NCBI RefSeq assembly: GCF_900142995.1
Contig: NZ_FRCR01000001.1
Location: 1-64,000 of the forward strand
Direction: 5' to 3'
DNA from: Caldanaerovirga acetigignens
GTDB lineage: Bacteria > Bacillota > Thermosediminibacteria > Thermosediminibacterales > Thermosediminibacteraceae
Length of the DNA: 64,000 nt
Part shown: piece after piece, positions 8,037-17,069 of the stretch
Position numbering within the stretch: the stretch's first letter is position 1
Layout: the number at the start of each line of letters is the position of its first letter
Notes under the pieces: generated by a model
The model's input: the letters and a program-made list of their open reading frames with translations, nothing else
The model's database searches: none
Told to the model about the DNA's origin: nothing
Translations under genes and position numbers: made by a program

Positions 8037-9393
8037 AAAATGCCTTGAGGGGATGCAAGGCTCTTTGCATTTCTTCTTTTATTTTTTCCAGGTCTTCTGA
8101 GGTCTTAGCCTCGCACCGCACTATAAGCTCCGGTCCTGTGTTAGAAGCACGGACAAGGCCCCATCCGTTTGGAAAGAGCACGCGGGCGCCGTCCACGTCA
8201 ATCATCTGGTATCTTCCCCTGAAGTATTCTTGGACCGCCTTTACTTTAGAAAATTTTTCATCATCGGGGCATGGGACGCGGATTTCTGGAGTGGAGTAAT
8301 ATTTTGGCACATCGGACAGAAGTTCCGAAAGCTTTTTATCGCTTCTTGAGAGAATCCGCAATAACCTGGCGGCAGCGTAAAGGGCGTCGTCGAAACCGTA
8401 GTATTCGTCGGCGAAGAACATGTGGCCGGACATCTCGCCGGTAAAAACGGCGCCTATTTCTTTCATCTTGGCCTTAATAAGGGAATGCCCAGTTTTATAA
8501 AACATCGGTTTTCCTCCGAGTTTTTCAATTTCTTCAACCAGAGCCTGGGAACACTTTACTTCCACGATGGCTGTGGTACCGGGGTGCTTCGGGAGTATTT
8601 CCCGCCAGAAAAGCACCATCAGCATATCGCCGTATATGACGTTTCCGGCATCATCCACCACCCCTATGCGGTCGCCGTCGCCGTCGAAACCTATTCCAAG
8701 ATCCAGTTTTTCCTTCAATACCAGGTCTTTGAGGTCCTTCAGGTTTTCGGGCTTTACGGGGTCGGGGAAGTGATTGGGAAAGGATGGGTCGGATTCACAG
8801 TAAAGCGGGTATGTTTCAACGCCGAGCCGTTTAAATAGCTTTTCTGCGAAAAGCGAAGCGGTGCCGTTGCCGCAATCTATTCCAACCCGCAGGGGTTTTG
8901 CGAGCTTTATTTTTTCGCAGATTGTCGATATGTAATCTTCGGTGGGGTCAATGTGCGAAAGGGAACCTTTCCCCCTTTCAAATTCCCCTTTTTCCATCAT
9001 TGCCCTTATATTCTGGATGTCGTCGCCATAAAGCGTTGCATGGCCGAACGCCACTTTAAATCCGTTGTACTCGGGAGGATTGTGGCTGGCGGTTATCATA
9101 ACTCCAGGGTTTATGCAGTAATGTATCCTGGAGAAGTAAAATACCGGAGTTATCACTGTCCCCAGGTCTACCACGTCGCACCCCGTGGAAAGCAGCCCTT
9201 CTATGAGGGCCTTTTTCAAAGAAGGAGACGAAGACCTGTTGTCGCATCCCACTACCACTTTATTTTCGCCGTTTTTCAGGGCAAAGGTGCCGAAGGCAAG
9301 TCCCAAAGTTTTAGCTACTTCTTCATCGATTTCCTCGCCTACGACCCCCCTTATGTCGTACTGCCGGAATATATGGGGATTTAGTTTTTTCAT
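8035..9393 (-). CDS. Phosphomannomutase/phosphoglucomutase
   Basis: A 452-residue alpha-D-phosphohexomutase. The phosphoserine loop is TASHNP with Ser103, the metal-binding loop is DGDGDR, and the sugar-binding GEMSGH loop follows. The C-terminal phosphate-binding loop contains RASNTGPEL. The N-terminal IFRQYDIRG is typical of the ManB/AlgC type, which interconverts hexose 1- and 6-phosphates. Start ATG 9393 is preceded by AGGAGGTG; an in-frame GTG at 9402 would overlap that site. It may work with the PGI/PMI enzyme encoded near 24 kb. Substrate preference cannot be told from sequence. Confidence 0.93.
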   Translation of the reverse strand: MKKLNPHIFRQYDIRGVVGEEIDEEVAKTLGLAFGTFALKNGENKVVVGCDNRSSSPSLKKALIEGLLSTGCDVVDLGTVITPVFYFSRIHYCINPGVMITASHNPPEYNGFKVAFGHATLYGDDIQNIRAMMEKGEFERGKGSLSHIDPTEDYISTICEKIKLAKPLRVGIDCGNGTASLFAEKLFKRLGVETYPLYCESDPSFPNHFPDPVKPENLKDLKDLVLKEKLDLGIGFDGDGDRIGVVDDAGNVIYGDMLMVLFWREILPKHPGTTAIVEVKCSQALVEEIEKLGGKPMFYKTGHSLIKAKMKEIGAVFTGEMSGHMFFADEYYGFDDALYAAARLLRILSRSDKKLSELLSDVPKYYSTPEIRVPCPDDEKFSKVKAVQEYFRGRYQMIDVDGARVLFPNGWGLVRASNTGPELIVRCEAKTSEDLEKIKEEMQRALHPLKAF

Positions 9394-9414
9394 GGATTCC
9401 ACCTCCTAGAAGCT

Positions 9415-10242
9415 TTAGTGTAGTCCAAGAAAACTCATCAGTATTGATAAAACTATCTCGAAGGCTATGAGAAATATTATCATCCATTCGAGTCTAGTTC
9501 CCCTTTTTGCATGGACAAGGCTAGTGAATACTTCGGTTATATCAAGCAGAGTTTCCGTCTTGTGGCGAATTTTCTCATACCGGTCTTCCAATTCAAACTG
9601 CTCCTCTAGTTCGAGATAAAGGTTTTCGCTTTCTTCGTTTACCCATGTTATTTCGGGTTTATCAAGAAGCATTATGTACGATAAGGTGCTGTATTTAAAG
9701 CTCAGTATTTTACCGGACAATTTTGCGAGCTTTTCGTCCGATATGTTTAATTTGCCCGTTTCGAGGTAATTTATTATATCTTCGACCGCGTCCATCAGAT
9801 CATCTATTTGGTCCTCTATTCTAGAAAGTGCTACAGATTTCGCCAAAACCGTTGCTATTATCTCTAAATACATCTCGCCAATTTCCGGCAGTACCGTCCC
9901 TTCGTTGTTCACCAGAAACTCCTGTCCAGGATTTACCGTTACAGTATAGTCATCGGTGTAGTCCAGGGACGGTATGGAGGACAGGTTTTTTTCTACTTTC
10001 TTTAAATAGTCCAAAAAGTCCATGATTTCGTGGTGCTCGAAGTCTAAAAACACTATCGAGCCAAAGGAAAAGATGTATGCCGATTTTCCATCGGGCATTC
10101 GCAAAATGCCCTTTAATTGCTCTTCTGAAAGGACTAGAGGCTCATCCCACTGGTGCTTTTTATTTATGCCAAAATGACTAGACAGGCGATTGATATTTAT
10201 TTCATTGCACAAAGATGCGGCCAGGAGTTTTATTTTTTTCAA
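9415..10242 (-). CDS. RMD1/DUF155-family membrane-anchored protein
   Basis: A 275-residue protein matching the RMD1/YagE (DUF155) pattern: an N-terminal alpha/beta part with AYIFSFGSIVFLDF, a central helical, acidic coiled-coil part, and a single C-terminal membrane helix after RLEWMII (about residues 250-272). Eukaryotic members act in mitochondrial membranes and in sporulation, while the bacterial role is unknown. The start is TTG with GGGAGG 9 bases upstream. It is co-directional with the mutase gene, 21 bp away, and probably forms an operon with it. It is divergent from the polyferredoxin gene. Confidence 0.85.
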   Translation of the reverse strand: MKKIKLLAASLCNEININRLSSHFGINKKHQWDEPLVLSEEQLKGILRMPDGKSAYIFSFGSIVFLDFEHHEIMDFLDYLKKVEKNLSSIPSLDYTDDYTVTVNPGQEFLVNNEGTVLPEIGEMYLEIIATVLAKSVALSRIEDQIDDLMDAVEDIINYLETGKLNISDEKLAKLSGKILSFKYSTLSYIMLLDKPEITWVNEESENLYLELEEQFELEDRYEKIRHKTETLLDITEVFTSLVHAKRGTRLEWMIIFLIAFEIVLSILMSFLGLH

Positions 10243-10334
10243 TTTAGGAAACCTCCCGTGTCATAAATTATACCATTACACCCTTGCAATCACAATACTG
10301 GTGGTATTTGGGGACAATATTTCGCAAATTATAA

Positions 10335-10363
10335 TTGACAGCGAAAAAATATATTATTATAAT
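10335..10363 (+). promoter_or_regulatory. Consensus sigma-A promoter of the polyferredoxin gene
   Basis: TTGACA (10335-10340), a 17-base spacer and TATAAT (10358-10363): a perfect match at both hexamers. The leader to the ATG is about 80 bases with no recognised element. Confidence 0.88.
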
Positions 10364-10450
10364 AAAAAATTGCCAGCCTTAAAAGTGGGTATAAAAGATA
10401 CAATAAATGAATTAATAGAATACGATAAAATGCTTCAGGGAGGGGTAGCA

Positions 10451-11113
10451 ATGAAAATAAATAATAATTTTAACAGATGGATCTGGCTATTGTTTATAGT
10501 TTTTTTAATTCTCGGTCTGATAAATCAATCATTTGGATTGCTGGCCATAATATGCATGATATCCCCAATTGCAGCGGGATTTTTTAAAGGCAGGATATGG
10601 TGCGGAAGGTACTGTCCGAGGGGCAGCTTTTACGACCAGGTATTAGCAAGGGTGGGCAAAGAAGGCCGGCGAATTCCGCCTTTGCTTAAAAGAGCCTGGT
10701 TTCGCTGGGCCGTTTTTGTTTCGCTAATGGCCTTTATGGCTTATAATCTTTTCCGGGCAGAAAAGACATTAGCCGGAGTAGGTGCGGTTTTCTATACCAT
10801 GGTAGTTATGACCACCTTTATTGGAACTGTACTTGGGTATTTCTTTTCGCCACGCAGTTGGTGCAAGATTTGTCCCATGGGTACCATTGCTGTATTGGCG
10901 CAAAGAGGGGTAAAAGAACCCATTACGTTGGATTCTGAAAGATGTATATCCTGTGGCAAATGCGCTAGATTCTGCCCGATGGAAATTCCGGTGCATTCTT
11001 TCAAGGAGGACGGAAAGGTCCTTGACCCCGACTGTCTGAAATGCGGTGTATGCATTAAATCATGCCCGGTCAAGGCATTGCACTTTGGAACAGGCCGCAA
11101 AAATGCGGCCTAA
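10451..11113 (+). CDS. Membrane-bound polyferredoxin (NapH/NosR-like)
   Basis: A 220-residue protein with about four membrane segments and two sets of Cys motifs. The membrane-associated motifs are WCGRYCPRG and WCKICPMG, the NapH/NosR/CcoG signature. The C-terminus has two classical 4Fe-4S sites, CISCGKCARFCP and CLKCGVCIKSCP. Such proteins pass electrons between membrane carriers and soluble Fe-S partners, but the partner here is unknown and no nitrate or nitrous-oxide genes are near. The frame is open upstream, yet ATG 10451 has GGGAGGGG before it and lies downstream of the consensus promoter. A hairpin (GGCCGC/GCGGCC) covers the stop codon but lacks a T run. Confidence 0.85.
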   Translation: MKINNNFNRWIWLLFIVFLILGLINQSFGLLAIICMISPIAAGFFKGRIWCGRYCPRGSFYDQVLARVGKEGRRIPPLLKRAWFRWAVFVSLMAFMAYNLFRAEKTLAGVGAVFYTMVVMTTFIGTVLGYFFSPRSWCKICPMGTIAVLAQRGVKEPITLDSERCISCGKCARFCPMEIPVHSFKEDGKVLDPDCLKCGVCIKSCPVKALHFGTGRKNAA

Positions 11114-11147
11114 TTGCGTTAAATTGGCAGGAAGAATTTGAAAAAAT

Positions 11148-11157
11148 GTGCTATAAT
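11148..11157 (+). promoter_or_regulatory. Possible extended -10 promoter for thiN
   Basis: TGTGCTATAAT contains TG-n-TATAAT (TATAAT at 11152-11157) with no clear -35 box. It lies 35 bp before the thiN start. Confidence 0.45.
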
Positions 11158-11192
11158 GATAATGATAAGGAACACTTTTTCGGAGGGCAGTA

Positions 11193-11831
11193 ATGAAGGC
11201 TGTCATTTTCGCGGGAGGATGTATAGGAGATTATAGCAGAGTTGAAAAATATTTGAGTGGTGCGAGTTTGATTATTTGTGCCGACAGCGGCATACGCCAT
11301 GCCTTTAAAATGGGAATTGTCCCGCATTTGATTGTCGGAGACATGGATTCTACATCGGAAGAGGACAAAAAGAAAATAGAGTATTACAAGATAAATAAGC
11401 TTTCTTTTCCTAAAGAAAAAGATTTCACCGACACGGAACTGGCCTTGGAAGTTGCATTGCAAGAAGGTGCAGATGAAGCTGTACTGCTTGGGGGATTGGG
11501 AGACAGGCCTGATCACAGCCTGGCTAATGTGCTTCTCATGGTAAGTTTTAAAAAAAGGGGACTCGAGCTCACGCTTGCGGGGAAAAATTGGGAGATGTTT
11601 TTGGTCGATGGCAAAAGAAAAATAAAGGGCCAAAAAGGACAAATTCTATCCCTTTTACCTGTTACGCCGAAAGTGACCGGGATAAAAACATTAGGGCTTT
11701 ATTACCCTCTGCAGGATGAGACCCTCCTTATGGGAACCTCAAGGGGAATAAGCAACGTTTTCCTTGATGACGAAGCCGTGGTGGAAATAAGAGAAGGTAT
11801 GTTAATTGCTGTAAAATGGATTGAAAGCTGA
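11193..11831 (+). CDS. thiN: Thiamine pyrophosphokinase
   Basis: A 212-residue thiamine diphosphokinase of normal length. The N-terminal GGCIGDY and ICADSGIRHA segments and the acidic VGDMDS motif bind nucleotide and Mg2+. FPKEKDFTDTELAL and GGLGDRPDHSLAN are the family's catalytic sequences. It converts thiamine plus ATP to thiamine diphosphate, a cofactor needed by the 2-oxoacid:ferredoxin oxidoreductase encoded downstream. The start ATG follows CGGAGGGCA. The sigma-54 activator gene starts 47 bp after its stop, possibly in the same transcript. Confidence 0.95.
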   Translation: MKAVIFAGGCIGDYSRVEKYLSGASLIICADSGIRHAFKMGIVPHLIVGDMDSTSEEDKKKIEYYKINKLSFPKEKDFTDTELALEVALQEGADEAVLLGGLGDRPDHSLANVLLMVSFKKRGLELTLAGKNWEMFLVDGKRKIKGQKGQILSLLPVTPKVTGIKTLGLYYPLQDETLLMGTSRGISNVFLDDEAVVEIREGMLIAVKWIES

Positions 11832-11878
11832 AAATTGCAGGCGGAGAATGCATAATTTTGAGAAAAAGGTGGAATATT

Positions 11879-13588
11879 ATGTTTTCAAAGGACCTTTTTG
11901 GAGCCATAGTTAATTCCATCCACGACGGCATAATAGCGATAGACCCCAACGAACGAATAATTATACTAAATCGTTCCGCACAAAAAATTCTAAAGATAGA
12001 AGGGGAAAAAGCTCTTGGGGAAAAAGTGAGAGAAGTGGTGCCCAACACCAGGCTTCCAGTTGTGCTTCGAACGGGGACCCCAGAACTCAACCAGTTGCAG
12101 GAGCTGGAGGATACTACCATTGTTACTAACCGTATGCCGGTTTTCGACAGCTCGGGCAGGATAATCGGAGCGGTTGCCGTCTTCCGCGATATAACGGAGG
12201 TCAAACACCTGGCCGAAGAGGTAACAAATTTGCGAGAGCTTCACGGCCTGCTGGAAGCCATTATAAATTCGACTCAGGATGCCATATCGGTGGTGGACGC
12301 TCAGGGTAAGGGAATCCTTGTAAATAAAGCTTACACCAGGATAGTGGGCCTTACGAAGGAAGACGTCATAGGAAAGCCTGCCACCGTCGACATAGCCGAA
12401 GGCGAGAGCGTGCACTACCAGGTCTTGAAGACCGGAAAGCCGATAAAGGGCGTTCCGATGAAGGTGGGGCCCAACAAAAGAGAAGTAATAGTTCATGCCG
12501 CCCCCATAATTGTTGAAGGCCGTTTAAAAGGCAGCGTGGCCGTAATCCACGATGTTTCTGAGATAAAAAAGCTTACTGAAGAGCTGGAGTACGTAAAGCG
12601 GCGGATGAGGCATCTTGAAGCCAAGTACACTTTTGACGACATATTAGGGGAAAGCAGGGCGATAAAGGAAGCCATAGAGGCGGCGAAGAATGCAGCGAAA
12701 ACCAATGCTACGGTACTTTTGCGGGGTGAAAGCGGAACTGGAAAGGAACTTTTCGCCCACGCCATTCACAACAGCAGCGAACGGAGGCACAACCAGTTCA
12801 TACGGGTGAACTGCTCGGCTCTGACCGACAGCCTCTTGGGAAGCGAACTTTTCGGCTACGCGGATGGAGCTTTTACCGGTGCCAAAAGGGGCGGCAGGAA
12901 AGGGCTTTTCGAGGAAGCCAACGGTGGGACCATATTCCTTGACGAAATAGGGGAAATAGGCCTAAACCACCAAGCCATGTTGCTTAGAGTGCTGAACGAA
13001 AAGGAAATCATAAGGGTTGGAGAGAGCAAACCCATTCCGGTGGACGTCAGGGTTATAGCCGCAACCAACATCAACCTGGAGAAGGCTGTGGAAGAGGGGC
13101 GCTTCAGAAAGGACCTATATTACAGGCTTAACGTGGTGCCTATATACATTCCTCCTCTCAGGGAGCGCAAAACGGATATCCCCATTTTGGCCGAACATTT
13201 TATAAGAAAGTACAACCAGGAGTACGGCAGGGCTGTTGAAGCTATAGATAAGGAAGCGCTCAATGTACTGATGGAGTGTGATTGGCCCGGAAACATAAGA
13301 GAGCTGGAGAATGTAATAAGCAGGGCCATAATCAACATGGAATTTGGAGAAAGCGTAATAGAAAAAAGACACCTTCCACGATTTTACTTCCAGCAAAAGC
13401 GAAATTATTCCTCTGCGAGTGGCAGCGGTGGATTTTCAAAGCCGCTTAAAGAAATAATTGAAGAAGCCGAAAAGGAAGCCATAAAGGAAGCCCTTGAAAA
13501 AACGGGTGGAAATAGGAATGAAGCTGCCAGGATACTAGGAATTTCTGTTAGAAACCTCTTTTACAAACTTAAAAAATATGATCTATAG
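11879..13588 (+). CDS. Sigma-54-dependent activator with two PAS domains (BkdR-like)
   Basis: A 569-residue enhancer-binding protein. Two PAS sensor domains (about 1-110 and 120-225, the second with AINSTQDAISVVD) precede the AAA+ domain with Walker A GESGTGKE (about 285), the sigma-54 contact loop GAFTGA (about 330) and Walker B GGTIFLDEIGE (about 350). A Fis-type helix-turn-helix ends the protein (GNRNEAARILGIS). ATG 11879 is favoured over the upstream TTG 11858 because AGGTGG lies before it. The target is inferred from position: a near-consensus -24/-12 promoter follows directly, before a branched-chain acid operon like that controlled by BkdR in Bacillus. The PAS ligand is unknown. Confidence 0.93.
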   Translation: MFSKDLFGAIVNSIHDGIIAIDPNERIIILNRSAQKILKIEGEKALGEKVREVVPNTRLPVVLRTGTPELNQLQELEDTTIVTNRMPVFDSSGRIIGAVAVFRDITEVKHLAEEVTNLRELHGLLEAIINSTQDAISVVDAQGKGILVNKAYTRIVGLTKEDVIGKPATVDIAEGESVHYQVLKTGKPIKGVPMKVGPNKREVIVHAAPIIVEGRLKGSVAVIHDVSEIKKLTEELEYVKRRMRHLEAKYTFDDILGESRAIKEAIEAAKNAAKTNATVLLRGESGTGKELFAHAIHNSSERRHNQFIRVNCSALTDSLLGSELFGYADGAFTGAKRGGRKGLFEEANGGTIFLDEIGEIGLNHQAMLLRVLNEKEIIRVGESKPIPVDVRVIAATNINLEKAVEEGRFRKDLYYRLNVVPIYIPPLRERKTDIPILAEHFIRKYNQEYGRAVEAIDKEALNVLMECDWPGNIRELENVISRAIINMEFGESVIEKRHLPRFYFQQKRNYSSASGSGGFSKPLKEIIEEAEKEAIKEALEKTGGNRNEAARILGISVRNLFYKLKKYDL

Positions 13589-13597
13589 ACCCTGTAA

Positions 13598-13644
13598 TGC
13601 AAAGTATTTCATGTAATACCTTGCATGAAGTGCAAAAGTTTGCA
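13598..13644. promoter_or_regulatory. Candidate enhancer sites (UAS) for the sigma-54 activator
   Basis: Two palindromes lie about 85 and 112 bases upstream of the predicted start site. The first has 11-base arms (13598-13608, 13615-13625) with one mismatch around 6 bases. The second is TGCAAA-AG-TTTGCA (13631-13644). Both carry TGCAAA/TTTGCA-type half sites, and their centres are about 26 bp apart. Enhancer function is inferred from position and symmetry. Confidence 0.6.
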
Positions 13645-13661
13645 GCTTCTGTGGCTCGGAA

Positions 13662-13693
13662 AAAGGCGGAAAATGCCGCCTTTCTTTTTTTTT
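13662..13693 (+). terminator. Terminator after the sigma-54 activator gene
   Basis: Arms AAAGGCGG and CCGCCTTT (13662-13669, 13676-13683) are followed by a long T tract. It separates the regulator from the downstream operon. Confidence 0.85.
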
Positions 13694-13696
13694 AAA

Positions 13697-13713
13697 TTGG
13701 CACGAATTTTGCC
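13697..13713 (+). promoter_or_regulatory. Sigma-54 (-24/-12) promoter of the ptb-leuDH-buk-vor operon
   Basis: TTGGCACGAATTTTGCC matches the YTGGCACGrNNNTTGCW consensus at every key base, with GG and GC exactly 10 bases apart. The predicted transcript start is near 13724, just before the ptb Shine-Dalgarno. Confidence 0.93.
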
Positions 13714-13739
13714 TTTTATATATTTGCGGAGGTGGTCTG

Positions 13740-14630
13740 GTGAAATCGCTAAAAGAAATGCTTGAGGTTGCCAGCAGGGCAAATACAAAGACGATAGCAA
13801 TCGTAAAAGCCGAAGATGAAGATGTATTAAAAGCAGTCAAGGCGGCGAGCGATTTGGGATTGATAAATGGTGTGCTTATAGGAGACAAGGAGAAAATAGA
13901 GCCGATATTGGATAGGCTCGGGATGGAAAGACGAAATTTAGAGATTATTGACGAAAAAGATTCTTTCAAGGCTGTAACGCTCGCGGTTGAAATGGCCAAA
14001 AAAGGCGAGGTTCAGGCATTAATGAAAGGACTCATACAGACGAGAGATTTTCTAAAGGGCATCGTCTCTGGTGATAAATCCCTCACAGGCGGCCGCCTGT
14101 TGAGCCACGTTGCAGTTTTTCAGGTGCCCAATATGGAAAAGCTAATCCTTGTTACCGATGCTGCGATGAACATCGCCCCGGATTTGCCGCAGAAATACCA
14201 GATAATGAAAAACAGCTTGAAAGTGGCGCAAAGCTTGGGTATAGAGCGTCCAAAAGTTGCTGTTTTGTCGGCGGTGGAAATAGTAAATCCGTCCATTCCT
14301 TCGACGATGGATGCGGCTATCTTGTCCAAGATGGCCCAGAGGGACCGGCTGGACGCCGTAGTGGATGGTCCGCTGGCCCTGGACAATGCGGTGTCGAAAG
14401 AAGCCTGCGCTCACAAGGGCATCGATTCTCCGGTAGGCGGTGATGCAGACATTTTGCTGGTACCCGAACTTGTGAGCGGAAATATCCTTTATAAGTCTCT
14501 GGTTTATTTTGCCAAAGCCAAAGTAGCGGGGGTTGTGGTAGGGGCTGAAGTTCCGGTGGTGCTGACTTCCCGAGCCGATTCCGATGAGAGCAAGACCTAC
14601 TCGATTGCGCTGAGCGCGCTTATTGATTAG
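13740..14630 (+). CDS. ptb: Phosphate butyryltransferase (branched-chain acyl type)
   Basis: A 296-residue member of the phosphate acetyl/butyryltransferase family, with the N-terminal nucleotide-fold segment, the central GGRLLSHVAVF sequence and the DGPLALDNAVS motif near residue 205. It converts acyl-CoA plus phosphate to acyl phosphate. The GTG start follows GGAGGTGG. It is the first gene of the sigma-54 operon and is partnered with buk three genes on. With leucine dehydrogenase and the oxidoreductase genes, the likely substrates are isovaleryl-, isobutyryl- and 2-methylbutyryl-CoA rather than butyryl-CoA; that is inferred from context. Confidence 0.93.
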   Translation: MKSLKEMLEVASRANTKTIAIVKAEDEDVLKAVKAASDLGLINGVLIGDKEKIEPILDRLGMERRNLEIIDEKDSFKAVTLAVEMAKKGEVQALMKGLIQTRDFLKGIVSGDKSLTGGRLLSHVAVFQVPNMEKLILVTDAAMNIAPDLPQKYQIMKNSLKVAQSLGIERPKVAVLSAVEIVNPSIPSTMDAAILSKMAQRDRLDAVVDGPLALDNAVSKEACAHKGIDSPVGGDADILLVPELVSGNILYKSLVYFAKAKVAGVVVGAEVPVVLTSRADSDESKTYSIALSALID

Positions 14631-14671
14631 AGCAAAATAAATTTTCATAAAATTTAAATGGAGGGAGAATA

Positions 14672-15724
14672 ATGGAAATATTTAAAGTGATTGGCGAAAT
14701 GGGCCATGAGGAGGTAGTTTTCTGCAACGATCCGGAGTCGGGCCTCAAGGCCATAATTGCGGTTCACAATACGAATTTAGGACCTGCTCTGGGCGGATGC
14801 CGCATGTGGAGCTACGACTCGGAGGAGGACGCCATAAGGGATGTCCTGCGGCTCTCAAGGGGTATGACCTATAAAAATGCAATGATGAACCTGCCCCTTG
14901 GCGGCGGGAAATCGGTAATAATAGGCGATCCGCGGAGGGACAAGTCAGAGAAGCTTTTCAGAGCCTTTGGAAAATTCGTCAACAGTCTTGGTGGCAAGTA
15001 CATCACCGCCGAAGACGTCGGAACCTGTCCGGAGGACATGAAATACGTGGTGCAGGAAACCTCTTACGTCGCGGGTCTTGATGGAAAGAGCGGAGACCCA
15101 TCGCCCATCACAGCCTTTGGCGTTTTCCTGGGCATCAAAGCTTGCTGCGAGTGGGTGTACGGCAGCGATGACCTGAAAGGAAAAATTGTGGCTGTACAAG
15201 GCCTTGGCCATGTAGGTATGGAACTCGTGAAACTTTTGACGCAAGCCGGTGCAAAGCTGGTGGTCACCGACATATACTCCGACAGGATAAACGCAGCAAA
15301 AGAAAAATACGGGGTTGATGCGGTAGAGCCCGACAAAATATTCGATGTGGAATGTGATATATTTGCTCCGTGCGCCCTTGGGGCGGTCATAAACGAGAAT
15401 ACGGTGGATAGACTAAAGTGCAAAATAGTGGCCGGTGCCGCCAATAACCAGCTGAAGGACGAGAGTTTTGCACAAAGGCTAACACAAAGGGGAATCCTTT
15501 ATGCCCCAGATTACGTGATAAACGGCGGAGGGGTAATCAACGTTTCCATCGAAGTGTCAGGGGAAACTTACAGCCGCGAACTGGTCAACGAAAAGCTTAA
15601 GATAATCCCCAAGAGGTTAAAGGAAGTTTTCGAGTTTGCAGAAAAAGAAAAGGTTACCACTGCCAGGGCGGCTGACATGATAGCCGAAAGGATATTCATG
15701 AAAAAATTTAATCAAATCAACTAA
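14672..15724 (+). CDS. Leucine dehydrogenase (branched-chain amino acid dehydrogenase)
   Basis: A 350-residue Glu/Leu/Phe/Val dehydrogenase family member of leucine-dehydrogenase length. The catalytic region has LPLGGGKSV (active-site Lys near residue 80) after GGCRMW. The Rossmann site GLGHVG lies near residue 180. The enzyme deaminates leucine, valine and isoleucine to their 2-oxo acids with NAD+. It has its own GGAGGG Shine-Dalgarno and sits between ptb and buk. The products are the expected substrates of the ferredoxin oxidoreductase encoded downstream. Confidence 0.95.
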   Translation: MEIFKVIGEMGHEEVVFCNDPESGLKAIIAVHNTNLGPALGGCRMWSYDSEEDAIRDVLRLSRGMTYKNAMMNLPLGGGKSVIIGDPRRDKSEKLFRAFGKFVNSLGGKYITAEDVGTCPEDMKYVVQETSYVAGLDGKSGDPSPITAFGVFLGIKACCEWVYGSDDLKGKIVAVQGLGHVGMELVKLLTQAGAKLVVTDIYSDRINAAKEKYGVDAVEPDKIFDVECDIFAPCALGAVINENTVDRLKCKIVAGAANNQLKDESFAQRLTQRGILYAPDYVINGGGVINVSIEVSGETYSRELVNEKLKIIPKRLKEVFEFAEKEKVTTARAADMIAERIFMKKFNQIN

Positions 15725-15751
15725 ATCTTCAAGGAATGGAGGAAAGCGCTG

Positions 15752-16822
15752 GTGGCCTCGGGAATCCTGGCTATAAATCCCGGTTCGACCTCTACCAAGA
15801 TTGCCGTGTTTGAAGGCGAAGATCTCGTTTTCGAAGAAAAAATCGCCCATTCGACCGAAGAGCTTTCGAAGTTCGATAGCATAGTAGCTCAATACCCTTT
15901 CAGGAAAAAGTTAATCCTTGATGTAATAAAATCCAGGAGTTATAATCTGAGTAACCTCAAAGCCGTAGTAGGGCGCGGAGGTCTTTTAAAGCCTTTAGAA
16001 GGAGGAACGTATGCCGTAAACCAAAGGATGCTAGAAGACCTGAAAAATTGTGTGTACGGAGAGCATGCTTCCAATTTAGGAGGAATCTTGGCCCACGAAA
16101 TAGGCCGGGAACTGGGAATACCTGCCTTCATAGTGGACCCGGTGGTGGTGGATGAATTGGAACCTGTTGCAAAAATTACGGGTATTCCCGAGATAAGGCG
16201 GCGCAGCGTGTTCCACGCTTTGAACCAGAAAGCCGTGGCAAGGCGCGTCGCAAGGAATATGGGGAAAAGGTACGATGAACTGAATTTAATCGTGGCCCAC
16301 TTAGGTGGGGGCATTACAGTAGGAGCTCATAAAAGAGGTCGAGTAGTAGAAGTAAACAACGGCCTGGACGGCGAAGGACCTTTTTCACCCGAGAGATCGG
16401 GCCGTTTGCCGTTGATGGATTTTGCAAAATTGGTTCTCACGAAGAATTTGACCATAAATGAGATAAAGAAAATGTTGGCGGGCAAGGGCGGACTTGTGGC
16501 CTATTTTGGGACCAACGACGCGAGGGAAATAAAAAAGATGATACAGGAAGGCATCGAGGAGGCAAAGCTAGTGTACGAAGCCATGGCGTATCAGGTGGCC
16601 AGGGAAATAGGCGCCTGTGCTGCGGTACTCTGCGGAAAAGTTGACGCCGTCATCCTTACCGGGGGGCTTGCCCACGACGAAATGCTGGTGGAATGGATAA
16701 AAGAAAGGGTATCCTTTATAGCGCCAGTATACGTTTTCCCTGGTGAGGACGAACTCAAAGCCCTTGCGGAAGGAGCCGTAAGGGTGCTTTCCGGCGAAGA
16801 AAGGCCGAAAGAGTACGTTTAA
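15752..16822 (+). CDS. buk: Butyrate kinase (branched-chain acyl kinase)
   Basis: A 356-residue acetokinase-family protein. It begins with the ATP-binding [13 protein letters not shown] segment and has the [34 protein letters not shown] and LTGGLAHDE motifs typical of butyrate kinases. It transfers phosphate from the acyl phosphate made by Ptb to ADP, giving ATP and a free acid. The GTG start follows GGAGGA with 8-base spacing. Its position in the operon points to isovalerate, isobutyrate and 2-methylbutyrate as end products. Confidence 0.94.
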   Translation: MASGILAINPGSTSTKIAVFEGEDLVFEEKIAHSTEELSKFDSIVAQYPFRKKLILDVIKSRSYNLSNLKAVVGRGGLLKPLEGGTYAVNQRMLEDLKNCVYGEHASNLGGILAHEIGRELGIPAFIVDPVVVDELEPVAKITGIPEIRRRSVFHALNQKAVARRVARNMGKRYDELNLIVAHLGGGITVGAHKRGRVVEVNNGLDGEGPFSPERSGRLPLMDFAKLVLTKNLTINEIKKMLAGKGGLVAYFGTNDAREIKKMIQEGIEEAKLVYEAMAYQVAREIGACAAVLCGKVDAVILTGGLAHDEMLVEWIKERVSFIAPVYVFPGEDELKALAEGAVRVLSGEERPKEYV

Positions 16823-16849
16823 AACTTTTAGAAGATGGGAGGCATGAAA

Positions 16850-17068
16850 TTGAGCAAGATTATCATAGATAAAGACAGGTGCAAGGGCTGTGGCCTTTGC
16901 ATCGAAGTTTGTCCCAAAAAGGTGCTCTTTTTTGACAATGATTCGGTGAACGTTCTAGGTTATCATCCTGTTGCTGCGAAAGAAGGGTGTATAGCCTGCG
17001 GCTTTTGCGCCACCGTGTGCCCTGACGTAGTATTTACGATTTACCGCGAGGAAAAAGGGGGAAAGTAA
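16850..17068 (+). CDS. 2-oxoacid:ferredoxin oxidoreductase, delta (ferredoxin) subunit
   Basis: A 72-residue two-cluster ferredoxin with sites CKGCGLCIEVCP and CIACGFCATVCP. It is the electron-transfer subunit of the four-subunit 2-oxoacid oxidoreductase encoded by this and the next three genes. In-frame ATGs at 16835 and 16844 are too close to the GGGAGG (16837-16842); TTG 16850 has 7-base spacing and gives the usual SKIIID start, so I prefer it. Gene order is delta-alpha-beta-gamma. Confidence 0.88.
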   Translation: MSKIIIDKDRCKGCGLCIEVCPKKVLFFDNDSVNVLGYHPVAAKEGCIACGFCATVCPDVVFTIYREEKGGK

Positions 17069-17069
17069 G

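Noticed and set aside
16835-16849. Upstream ATG starts for the delta ferredoxin subunit
   Set aside because: Both in-frame ATGs overlap or abut the GGGAGG ribosome site; TTG 16850 is better placed.
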